Source of the DNA: Eutreptiella sp. 'Long Island Sound 2002'
Taxonomy: Eukaryota; Euglenozoa; Euglenophyceae; Eutreptiales; Eutreptiaceae
DNA: 64,000 nt
Direction: 5' to 3'
Assembly (NCBI GenBank): GCA_964036045.1
Contig: OZ038399.1
Coordinates: forward strand, 21,287,670 to 21,351,669
Each line of letters opens with the position of its first letter. Positions within the stretch are counted from its first letter, which is position 1. Below, in pieces: positions 11,901-23,900 of this stretch. The translations under genes and the position numbers were made by a program. The notes beneath the pieces are model-generated. The model had not been told where the DNA came from. It did not search any database and was given only the letters and a program-made list of their open reading frames with translations.

Positions 11901-14900
11901 GGGCACCTACTCCACCCGCAACCCCCCAGTTTTTGTGGTTTCTAGCCCTCAGAATTGCCGAAACGGACGCCTAACCCTCTATACGAAGCCCCAGCAGGCT
12001 GCGGCAAGCTGCAAGCTCAAGCCCAAACACGTGGGTGCCCAAATGGGTCAATAGGGTCCAATAGGGGCAAAAAATGACTTTTTTCAAAAACGATCCTACA
12101 CCATGTGTGATGCTAAAACAAGCGTTTTTGGACCGTTTTGAGCTTGTGGTGGCCCATTTTGGTCCTCCGAAAATCCCAAAATGCCTTGAAAATGGGCTGT
12201 TTTGGGACCAAAAATGGGTCAAAAATGGTTCAAAAACACATTTTTCCAAAACTCGTCCTAGACCATTTGGGGTGCACAAACGGGTGAAATGAGCCCACTT
12301 TGAGCCCATTTTGGGGCATTTTGGCCCCTCAAAAGTACAAAAAAGCCTTGAAAGTGGGCCTTGTGGTGAAGGGGATCACTTGCAAGCTGATTCCACTCTA
12401 TCAACGGCCTTCAATGTGTGACTCATTGGTGTCCCTCACCATTCATGGCTGATGTTCCCTGCCCCACCAGCTCGGTCCCAATATTCAGTCTTGATTAGGG
12501 TTAGGGCTAGGGTTAGGGTTAGGGCTAGGGTTGTGGTTGCTGTTAGGGCCTGCAGCCCTCCTGTAGCCCTCCTTCAGGTCAAATTCTTTTCTTGTTGTTT
12601 TACAAATATGAATTCTCTACAAAATTTTGAGTATTTTGAGTATAAACACGTAGTATGAAAAAAAAATTTGGCGCCTTCGGCGCCAGACAGTTTTCTCTAG
12701 AGACACTTGTTGGTGGCCGACCCGGCACCACTATCTTTCAAAAACCGGGGGGGGGGGGGGGCTGGGGGGGGTCGCATACAAGGACCGGGCCTGGCCGCCC
12801 CCCCGGGCGCGGGGTCCGGATCCACCCGACAACATCCCTCTACTCATTCGTTTCACGGACCCTGAACAGTCATGTGTGACCTCTATTTGGGCCGAGTTGA
12901 TCTCGCCCGTGCCCGCCCGTGCCTTCCTCTGTTGCGGTTTTGAGGCGAGAGGCGCCCGGTGGTCCCCTTGCGGGGCGGTCTAGGGGTCCAGCTGCGGTCG
13001 GGCTCGGGTTTCGGATGGGCATCCGTGGGGGCGCGAGGCGTCGAAAGCCCGGAGACGTGGGGATGTGACGCCCGACTGACGACCAACCGCCGGTGGTTGG
13101 CTGTTTACATTGGCAACCAACCGCGGGCGGTGGACAGTCGACAGGCCTCATCCTCGGCCGTTAGCCTGGCGTCCTCACATCTCCATCGTAGCCACCACTG
13201 GCCAAGGGCAAATCTCCCGGGGCGTACTGGAAGCCGAATGGGCGGCCATCAATCTACCGGCGCAGACCAATTATTCTATGTTTATCATGGGTCTTGAAAG
13301 TCATTTTACGGGTGGATACTCCCACCCTTGGGGTTCGAACCTGGGACCATCGGTGCAGGAGTTACGCGCTGCACCCTCTCGACCAACCGGAGTCTCTGCC
13401 GGGCTTTTGTCGGGTGACCGGCCGGGCTGTGGGACGGCACAGACTGGCCCCCAAACTACACCTCCGCATTGCCCCTGTCCTTGCGGCTCACACAGAAGTG
13501 TGCAGACATGCACACCTCTGCCAATCCCCCCCCCCCCCAGGCCCCTTTCTTCCTGCTGCGAAGTAGCTGCTCCCCTTGTGGGCCCAGTGATTAGTCGATT
13601 CAAACCCGGTTGCCCATTACGCTAAGTGATTCCCTCGCTTGGCCCCCGATGGACACTGCCGTAACCGAGGCCGCAGGGCCGTGAATTCGGATTCGTTTGA
13701 ATTTGCGCGGCCGACGCCCGCAAAACCGTCAGAGTTTTGCTCGAATTCAAGCTTTGAAATTTGAGGGGAAAATCGCAATTTGACGTTGTACGGCCAGTCG
13801 CCAGCTCTGGACAGCTAACCGCCGGCGGTTGGCGGTCAATGGCCGGCGATTGACGGTCGGTTGGCGAGCCCGCCAGCTCAAGACGTTTAATCGCCGTCTG
13901 CAGGTCTGCAGTTGTGAGAGCGGAAGGGCCAAGATCGCGATCCGAGTCATACCAATCCACACATTGCCCAGCTGCACTCCAGAGATCATTGGCTGACCCT
14001 TGGCTGTCGTCCGCAGGCCTCTGTAGCTCTCCAGGTCGCCCCACTGGGAGGTCATCTTGCGCACCAGCAGGTCCTTGGACGGCAGGAAGGGGATGGGGCC
14101 CCATTCTGTGGGCCCCCAATCCTCCGGATACGTCAGCCACTCCTGACATGAAAAGCGCAGCCAGTGGTCCTGGTGTGGCGACTTGGGGGAAACAGGCATC
14201 GGCGTTAGCCGCAGCCGAATGAGCCAACTAGCCACAGAGGTGAAGGAAAATGGGGGGGGGGGTGGAAAAAAGGTGGCAAAATGGGGGATTGTGGGTAATT
14301 GCCAAAAGTGCATTGTGGGAAATGTATAAAAATTGTGTGAAATCGGTAGGAAACGGGAGAAAAGTCGGGGGAAAATGGGACAATTTGGGACAAATTCCCC
14401 ATTTGTCTCAGTCCCGTTTCCCCCATTTTTCCACAGCCTCGCCACCTTTCCCTCAAATTCCTTTCATGAATTTCGCCAGCCGAACGAGCCGACTGGACAA
14501 CTGGGAATTTTGGGACTGGCCGACATTCGCCGATTGTTCGGCCAGCGCCGATGGTTGGGGAAAGTGCGGGCGTCGCAGGGATGTTGAGCGGTCGGAGGAC
14601 AAGTGACGGCGGTTGGCGGGTAACAGAGGGTAACCGACGGCGGGTGGCAGAGAAGCAAAGTCTGTGACTAACGGCGCTTTTACGTGGCTCATTTCGCGCG
14701 GATGAAGAGCACTACCCGCAGCTCATGGGGCTCCACGGCGGTGGCCACAGACTCTGCCCCGATGTCAGCGGCGATGGACTGCGCTGCTTCGGCCACGGCG
14801 TCCGGCCCCCGCGAGGTCGGGAGATCCTCCAGCTGCCTCCTGCAGCAAAAGAAAGGGGGCCATTAGCGAAGAATCGAGAAGAAATGGGGGGAAACCGCGA

Positions 14901-17900
14901 GAAGGCCCGTGAAAAATCCAATTCGTTGTCGGGAAGGGTCTGTCTGCACTACGTGCCGGTGCTGTCGTGTTGATGGGTGGTCCCCGACAACTGCGACTTG
15001 AATGCGCCATCCTTCAACGGATAATCGCGATTCATGAGCCGGAAATGCGCCCCCGGGGGCAGATCCTACTGTTGCGGTTCGTGCACGGAGCACATCCCCT
15101 GCCCCTTCCGACAAAATCTGGCACACACAGTCGCTCCCCCTGCACTTGCAAGCCGCCGTCCCTCATACTTCAGCGCTGTCACAATGGCCTCGCCATCCAG
15201 ATCCGCGGCAGCCTCCCCCAAGTCATAGCCCGCGTCCTGAAGCTCCTTCAGCACCAGCTCCAGGGAGCGCGGCACGTTCAGCAGAGCGGCAGTGCCGACT
15301 GCTCCCACGCCAGGGGGGAACCCGTAAAGCAGCACGGCCACCTGAGGCAGAGGGCGGAGGGCGGAGGGCGGACGATACATCCAACTTGGGTGGTCGGGCT
15401 TTCAACTCTTGGGGGGGGAGGGGTCGACACAGCCCTCTGGCTCGACCCCCACCCGCCCAAAGGGCTCAATTGGCGGGCCCCTTAACATCCTGCCGAGACT
15501 GACCCCCGGGCAACGGAGGTGATCTGGACCTGAAATTTGGCCAAAAAAAAAACATTGAAAATGGGGTTTTTGGAATCAGCGCGTCGAGGGGGTTCAGAAA
15601 AGCCATCGTTTGCCGTGCACTTGGTCAAAAAATTTTGACTACTTTCAATGCTCAAAAAAGTCTTGGGCGCCTTGGGCGCCAGAGTTCATAATACCTGACT
15701 AATGGCCCTGTCAATTGAACCCTTTTCCTCAACTCCCCTCCCCAGTTTGGGGGGGGGGGGGGGCTCTATCGACCCCCTTCCCCGGAGGTCAAAACCCGAC
15801 TTCCGCTTCCCAGGCGAAGGAAATCCCGTGGCCCCCGGTACCGGCATCCCGGCCCTTCGGCAGTAACCGACGGCCGCTGCTGTCAACCGACTCGTTTGGT
15901 CGGCGAACCGACAGTGGCTGGAGGGTGTTTCGGGCACGGGCAGCGACGTGGTGATGGCCGTGCGTGTTGCGGTTGCACGCAGCTACTTTCTTCGGCTACG
16001 CACGGTTGCGCACGGCGAGGCCCAACCCTTGCGCACGGCTGTAACCACGTGTCTGGGCATGAGTCGTGTTTAGGAGGGCCACTCGCCGGCACGACCGGGC
16101 CCTCCCACGTGTCAAATCCCGGGCCAGAGCCCTCGGCCTTGGGGTCTGTAGGAGTGCTCGGATGTCGCGGCGTTACTCCCGGCGTCGGTCGAGTGGCTGC
16201 GTCAAGCCTTGTGGCTCGAAGCCGGGGCCACGGACTTCTCGACCGACCGGAGCCTCTCGGTGGTTGGGGGGGCATTCCGGGGGTATTGAGTCCTATTTCT
16301 GAGGGCCACTCGCCCACACGCCAGTGCACGGCCACAGGCGTGCCTCCAACATCTGCAGACTCTCGACATTCAAGTCTCTAGAGTGTTCGGAGGCCGCGAT
16401 GTATCGATTGTGTCCGTTTGAAGAGGCACGGCGCCGCTTTGTTGACCATCGGCCGCCCTCCCTCGACCACCGACTGCCGTCTGTGGACCATCCGCCGCAG
16501 TCACCCGCTCATTCATCGTTGTCGATCACCTGCAACCCAAACCCTCGGCAAAGGAACACCTTCCCTCTCGCACCCCTCTGCCCACCATTTTTCCAAAACA
16601 CAAAAGAACAACTTCCCATTTTCCCTCCGTTTCCCAGTTTCTGAGGAGACCTTCACAAGGGGGAGGCTCTGGGCCCTGCACTTCATGAGCCATCACGGTC
16701 TTCAGGCTGCCCGTTTCTAGCGACACATGCGGGAATGTCGGAATTGGTGGTTCGTCATCACGGCCCCCGACCAAGCCCCCCAATCCCCCCCCCCCGTGTG
16801 ACATTCCGTCGGGGTGTTGTCTCTTTACGGGGCCCTGGACAGTCACCCGTTCTTCCCTTCGCATGTTGCGTCGGGTCGCTGCGTTCTGACGGCCGCTGCG
16901 GCCGGTGCTCTTGCTGGTGTCGTTTCCGCGTTCGCGGAGCCCAGTAGTTGGTGTGCCGGGGCTGTGCTGAATGTGGCGGGATGTGCCGTTTGCGCGTCAG
17001 CGGCGCCCAATAGTTGGCGTATTGGGGGCTGTGCTGGTTGTGCCTGCCCCACCAGAATTATAACGTCAACAATCCATCCGCCCCTGATGACGAGAGCGTG
17101 TGCGTCGATCGTCCCCAAACACAAGGGCCACACCTTCCGTTCCTTGGCGGCCTTCCGCCGCAGGGACACCCAGCGGTTGATCCGGCTGCACAGCTTAATG
17201 ACGCGCTCGCGGATGAGGAAGATGTCGTCCCGCACGAGGCCGCCGAGGGTCACGGTGTCGATGGCCCCGTCCAGCTCCGGCAGCGCATACAGCACTACGC
17301 TCTGAGGGAGGGCCCCACAAGGGGGGGTTGGGCTCCAGGGCAACGGCGAAGGCAAGGCGAGGTCAGGCACAACGACGGCTATCACGAGAGGGGGCGCAGG
17401 TCGTATTGATTGACCGGACGAGTGCAAGACGTGACTGCGCGACACTGCGCCTCGGGGGACGGGGGTGGGGGGGGGGGGGGGTTGGCACAAGGCCTTGGTG
17501 GTTGGCTCTGTTAGCCTGTGGTGGCGCCTATCAGTCTCTGGCCTTTGAACCTTCTGCTGTGACAAGCAGGCGTCCGCACTACTGCGGGCGTCCGTACTAC
17601 TGCGGGCATCCCCCTGCCCCTGGGGGGGAATCCAGAATGCAACGTCTGCCCATGGCGTCCTTCCCTGATGGCCTGATTAGTGCCCCCCCGTATGTGGTCA
17701 TCACAAAGACCCCAGGCTGGGAAGGGGGGGGGAGGGGGGCGGGAGGAAGTATTCGAAGGGGAAGAGGGCGGGTCTGGGACCCAAAAGTTTGTGTACGAGG
17801 AATGGCCGGACCAGATTTTCCCAATTGCAAACTTTGTGTTCTCTCGCGATGGTCCCTTTGGTCTGGGGGGGAAGGGGCAGGGTTGCATTAGAAGGGAAGG

Positions 17901-20900
17901 GGCCTCAGAGGTGGCCCCAGAAGCGGTTAGACAGGCCGTTGGAGGGGGGCGGGGGGCACACCATCCCCCCCGTGCCCAACGCCGGGGCAGAGCACGGCAA
18001 AGACGCGGATCCCGTAGCCCCGCCCCACGCCCAATCTGTTGACTGCTCACCCTCCCCTCCGGCCAAGACACGCGTGACCTGGAGAGCACCCGCGCGCAGT
18101 GCAGACCCCCCCCCGAAAGCAGTCGGACGCATGATCACACAAATTGGATTTGCAAAGAGTCTTCTCGCGGTTTCCCTTCATTTCTTCTCCCATTTTCCTC
18201 TACCCGACTGTACTGGCCCCACAGCCCATCCCCAGCGCCCTGTGCTCTCTCCCCACAACGCCGCCGCCTCTGCAGCACCCGCAGCTGCGTCTTTGATGCC
18301 TCCGGCCCTGCCGAAGCTTCCACACCGGGGGAGCGTACTGCACCGCGAGCACCGCGCATTGCACCGCGCATGCGCCGCGCGCTCAATGTCGTGTGTTGTC
18401 TTTCGTTTTTTCCAGGAATTTTCAGGTTGGCAGGGACGTGGTGGCCCAAGGGGCAAGGAAGTGGTCCCATGGACCATATGTCCACCATCGCGACAGCCTC
18501 TCATCGCAACGTGGCTTGGCGCCCTATCCCGCGGCCATGGCAGACGGGCTCACCGGGGGCGGTTACAGGGCCGGCGAGGTACTGATAAAGCGCAAGGGGA
18601 AGATATGGCAGTGCCATGTGGACAAGCGACAAAGGCAAGGCCCACAAGTGAGCGCACCGCACGGTAGGCTCCCTCACCGCGAACCGACGGTCAACAGAAA
18701 GACCGCCCCCTCCCCAGCATCGTGGAGGGCGGGGAGGGCGGCGGGTGCGGTGCCCGCGGGGATCTCCCCACGCACAGCGCCTCCGAAGTGCGGGCAACGG
18801 GAAATCATCACGAGGGCGGCCGCAATGCCCTCCCCCCCCCCTCCCCTCCCGCACAGCACCTGCAGGCCTTGCATGCCATTCTGCTCCCAACTGTTCAGAT
18901 CCTGGATCAGCATCGGGGCGGCAACGAAGTACGGCACGTTCTTGGCGCCCAGGATGGCCTTGGCAACCTCCGCCTGGCGGCCTCCTTCCATCGTCCCCGC
19001 GGGACCGCCGACCAGCGGGAACCCTGAGGGTGGGGCAGGGCAGATGGGTGGGTGGGGGGGGGGGGGGGCGTTGTGCGAGCTTTAGATCGGGGGTTCAGAT
19101 CGGGGAGATCGGGGCACGGGTGCTGGTCTGAGGACCGCTCGCCGACTTGTGACCGCAGGCGCATGCGGCTTTTTCAACGATCGGCGCCAGACGCCGGGTG
19201 CCTGCGATCTTCAGGAGTGCCCGACGGGGCGCGACTGTACTCCCCGGGGGCCGGTCGAGTGGATACTCGGACCCTTGGGGTTCGAACCTGGGACCATCGG
19301 TGCAGGAGTTACGCGCTGTACCCTCTCGACCTACCGGCGTCTCTGTCGGGATTTTGTCGGGTGACCGGCCGGGCTGTGGGACGGCACAGACTGGCCCCCA
19401 CACTACACCTCCGCATTGCCTCTGTCCCTGCCGCTACCGCTGCAATTGCCCCCGTGCCCCTGCGCCTGCCTTGTCCCCTAACCTCCATCCCCTACCCTTG
19501 CCCCTGCCCCTGCCCCTGCCCCTCCCCATACCACTGCTCAGACCCTTACCCCTGCCACTGCTACTGCCCATGCCCCTGCCCATGCCCCTGCCTGTGCCCC
19601 TGCCTGTGCCCCTGCCTGTGCCCCTGCCTGTGCCCCTGCCCGTGCCCCTGCCCATGCCCCTGCCTGTGCCCCTGCCCATGCCCCTGCCTGTGCCCCTGCC
19701 TGTGCCCCTGCCTGTACCCCTGCCTGTGCCCCTGCCTGTGCCCCTGCCTGTGCCCCTGCCCGGGCGCCTGCCTGTGCCCCTGCCCGTGCCCCTGCCTGTG
19801 CCCCTGCCCATGCCCCTGCCTGTGCCCCTGCCTGTGCCCCTGCCTGTGCCCCTGCTTGTGCCCCTGCCTGTGCCCCTGCCTGTGCCCCTGCCTGTGCCCC
19901 TGCCCGTGCCCCTGCCTGTGCCCCTGCCTGTGCCCCTGCCCATGCCCCTGCCTGTGCCCCTGCCTGTGCCCCTGCCTGTGCCCCTGCCTGTGCCCCTGCC
20001 TGTGCCCCTGCCTGTGCCCCTGCCCATGCCCCTGCCTGTGCCCCTGCCTGTGCCCCTGCCTGTGCCCCTGCCTGTGCCCCTGCCTGTGCCCCTGCCCATG
20101 CCCCTGCCTGTGCCCCTGCCCATGCCCCTGCCTGTGCCCCTGCCTGTGCCCCTGCCTGTGCCCCTGCTTGTGCCCCTGCCTGTGCCCCTGCCTGTGCCCC
20201 TGCCTGTGCCCCTGCCTGTGCCCCTGCTTGTGCCCCTGCCTGTGCCCAGAGCGCACAGGAGAAGGGAACCTGCCCTCCGCCCTGAGCCCAGAGCGCACAG
20301 GAGAAGGGAACCTGCCCTCCGCCCTGAGCCCAGAGCGCACAGAGGCGGGGAACCTGCCCACCGCCCTGTGCCCAGAGCGCACAGGGGAAGGGAACCTGCC
20401 CTCCGCCCTGTGCCGCGAGCGCACAGGGGAAGGGCACCTGCCCTCCGCGCTGTGCCCCACCGAGGCCTCCCCCCCCCCCGCCCCCCCTCCCTCCCCCCTG
20501 CCTGCCTCCCCCCCCCCCCCAGCGGGATGCGCGTGTCTCCCACCCCCACCCCCCTCCTCACCCAGCCCGCGGCACGGCGACAGGCCTGCCCCCCCCGGCC
20601 CGCGGACGCGGCCGGGTGTGCACTGCACGCATGGCCGGCCGATATGCAGAGTCGTCGGGACAGCCATCGAGCACCCCCCAGGCGGCCTGTGTGCCTCAAG
20701 ATCGGCCCTCAAATCAAATCAAATCAAATCAAATCAAATCCCTGCCTGTGCCCCTGCCTGTGCCCCTGCCTGTGCCCCTGCCCATGCCCCTGCCCATGCC
20801 CCTGCCTGTGCCCCTGCCTGTGCCCCTGCCTGTGCCCCTGCTTGTGCCCCTGCCTGTGCCCCTGCCCATGCCCCTGCCTGTGCCCCTGCCTGTGCCCCTG

Positions 20901-23900
20901 CCTGTGCCCCTGCCTGTGCCCCTGCCTGTGCCCCTGCCTGTGCCCCTGCCTGTGCCCCTGCCTGTGCCCCTGCTTGTGCCCCTGCCTGTGCCCCTGCCCA
21001 TGCCCCTGCCTGTGCCCCTGCCTGTGCCCCTGCCTGTGCCCCTGCCTGTGCCCCTGCCTGTGCCCCTGCCTGTGCCCCTGCCTGTGCCCCTGCCCATGCC
21101 CCTGCCTGTGCCCCTGCCTGTGCCCCTGCTTGTGCCCCTGCCTGTGCCCCTGCCCATGCCCCTGCTTGTGCCCCTGCCCATGCCCCTGCCTGTGCCCCTG
21201 CCCATGCCCCTGCCTGTGCCCCTGCCTGTGCCCCTGCCCATGCCCCTACCTGTGCCCCTGCCTGTGCCCCTGCCTGTGCCCCCGCCTGTGCCCCTGCTTG
21301 TGCCCCTGCCCGTGCCCCTGCCCATGCCCCTGCCTGTGCCCCTGCCTGTGCCCCTGCCTGTGCCCCTGCCCGTGCCCCTGCCTGTGCCCCTGCCCGTGCC
21401 CCTGCCTGTGCCCCTGCCTGTGCCCCTGCTTGTGCCCCTGCCTGTGCCCCTGCCCATGCCCCTGCCTGTGCCCCTGCCTGTGCCCCTGCCTGTGCCCCTG
21501 CCTGTGCCCCTGCCTGTGCCCCTGCCTGTGCCCCTGCCTGTGCCCCTGCCTGTGCCCCTGCTTGTGCCCCTGCCTGTGCCCCTGCCTGTGCCCCTGCCTG
21601 TGCCCCTGCCTGTGCCCCTGCCTGTGCCCCTGCCTGTGCCCCTGCCTGTGCCCCTGCCTGTGCCCCTGCCTGTGCCCCTGCCCATGCCCCTGCCTGTGCC
21701 CCTGCCTGTGCCCCTGCTTGTGCCCCTGCCTGTGCCCCTGCCCATGCCCCTGCTTGTGCCCCTGCCCATGCCCCTGCCTGTGCCCCTGCCCATGCCCCTG
21801 CCTGTGCCCCTGCCTGTGCCCCTGCCCATGCCCCTACCTGTGCCCCTGCCTGTGCCCCTGCCTGTGCCCCCGCCTGTGCCCCTGCTTGTGCCCCTGCCCG
21901 TGCCCCTGCCCATGCCCCTGCCTGTGCCCCTGCCTGTGCCCCTGCCTGTGCCCCTGCCCGTGCCCCTGCCTGTGCCCCTGCCCGTGCCCCTGCCTGTGCC
22001 CCTGCCTGTGCCCCTGCTTGTGCCCCTGCCTGTGCCCCTGCCCATGCCCCTGCCTGTGCCCCTGCCTGTGCCCCTGCCTGTGCCCCTGCCTGTGCCCCTG
22101 CCTGTGCCCCTGCCTGTGCCCCTGCCTGTGCCCCTGCCTGTGCCCCTGCTTGTGCCCCTGCCTGTGCCCCTGCCCATGCCCCTGCCTGTGCCCCTGCCTG
22201 TGCCCCTGCCTGTGCCCCTGCCTGTGCCCCTGCCTGTGCCCCTGCCCGTGCCCCTGCCTGTGCCCCTGCCCATGCCCCTGCCTGTGCCCCTGCCTGTGCC
22301 CCTGCTTGTGCCCCTGCCTGTGCCCCTGCCCATGCCCCTGCTTGTGCCCCTGCCCATGCCCCTGCCTGTGCCCCTGCCCATGCCCCTGCCTGTGCCCCTG
22401 CCTGTGCCCCTGCCCATGCCCCTACCTGTGCCCCTGCTTGTGCCCCTGCCTGTGCCCCCGCCTGTGCCCCTGCTTGTGCCCCTGCCCGTGCCCCTGCCCA
22501 TGCCCCTGCCTGTGCCCCTGCCTGTGCCCCTGCCTGTGCCCCTGCCCGTGCCCCTGCCTGTGCCCCTGCCCGTGCCCCTGCCTGTGCCCCTGCCCATGCC
22601 CCTGCCTGTGCCCCTGCCCATGCCCCTGCCTGTGCCCCTGCCTGTGCCCCTGCCCATGCCCCTACCTGTGCCCCTGCCTGTGCCCCTGCCTGTGCCCCCG
22701 CCTGTGCCCCTGCTTGTGCCCCTGCCCGTGCCCCTGCCTGTGCCCCTGCCTGTGCCCCTGCCTGTGCCCCTGCCTGTGCCCCTGCCTGTGCCCCTGCCCA
22801 TGCCCCTGCCTGTGCCCCTGCCTGTGCCCCTGCCCATGCCCCTGCCTGTGCCCCTGCCCATGCCCCTGCCTGTGCCCCTGCCCATGCCCATGCCTGTGCC
22901 CCTGCCCATGCCCCTGCCTGTGCCCCTGCCTGTGCCCCTGCCTGTGCCCCTGCCTGTGCCCCTGCCCATGCCCCTGCCTGTGCCCCTGCCTGTGCCCCTG
23001 CCCATGCCCCTGCCTGTGCCCCTGCCCATGCCCCTGCCTGTGCCCCTGCCCATGCCCATGCCTGTGCCCCTGCCCATGCCCCTGCCTGTGCCCCTGCCTG
23101 TGCCCCTGCCTGTGCCCCTGCCTGTGCCCCTGCCTGTGCCCCTGCCCGTGCCCCTGCCCGTGCCCCTGCCCGTGCCCCTGCCTGTGCCCCTGCCAATGCC
23201 CCTGCCCGTGCCCCTGCCCGTGCCCTGCTCCGGCAGTCAGACCGATGGTGTTCACAATGCAGTCGACGTACACCGCGTCGCGCTTCAGCGAGTCGATAGC
23301 CACGTCCCCTCTTCTGCGAGCGGCCTAAAGCAGAGGTGAGGCACAACCGGCATCTGTCTGAAGCCCCGCCCATGTCCCCAGGATGCCCCAACCCGACGCT
23401 CAGCCGCGTTCCCTCTTCGTCCCTCCCCCACGCAAACCCGCCTCGCCTTTGCCTTTCGGGTGGCGGTCGCCTCCGGGCGTCAGCGGCGTCGATGGAACGC
23501 CCCACGAGACCGGAACGCACGTCCATGACGCCCACGGAAAACGAAACGGGGGCACACAAAGGGGCGCCCATGTCAACGCGGACGCGAGCGTCAGGTACGC
23601 AGGCCCGCCGTTGAATAATGGGGGTCAAGGGGGGGGAGAGGCCCTCGGGTCAAGGGCAGGGGCACAAGGGCGCACCTGCTCGTGCTCCGTCGTGAGCATG
23701 TCGCGCACGACCGTGTGCGCCTCGACTCCGTTGATGAAGATGGGCAGCGGCCGGATCCCTGAGGACGACGGGACACGTGTGCAAGGGCGCCGACGGGGGG
23801 GCTACAGGGGGGCAGGGGGGGGGGAGGGGGCTACAGGCGGGGGCAGTGGCGGGACGGACGCGCGGAGGGATGGAGCGATTGGGCCGCACGCACACGGAAA

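Noticed and set aside
11295-12535. Chromosome end
   Set aside because: Telomere-like units are degenerate and flanked on both sides by CHLH exons.
19052-23628. Very long frames (up to 1415 codons) of Cys-Leu-Cys-Pro, Pro-Val-Pro-Leu, Gly-Thr-Gly-Arg or Gln-Ala-Gly-Ala repeats
   Set aside because: They are the stop-free 12-bp minisatellite read in each frame, inside an intron; no start, domain or codon bias supports a protein.
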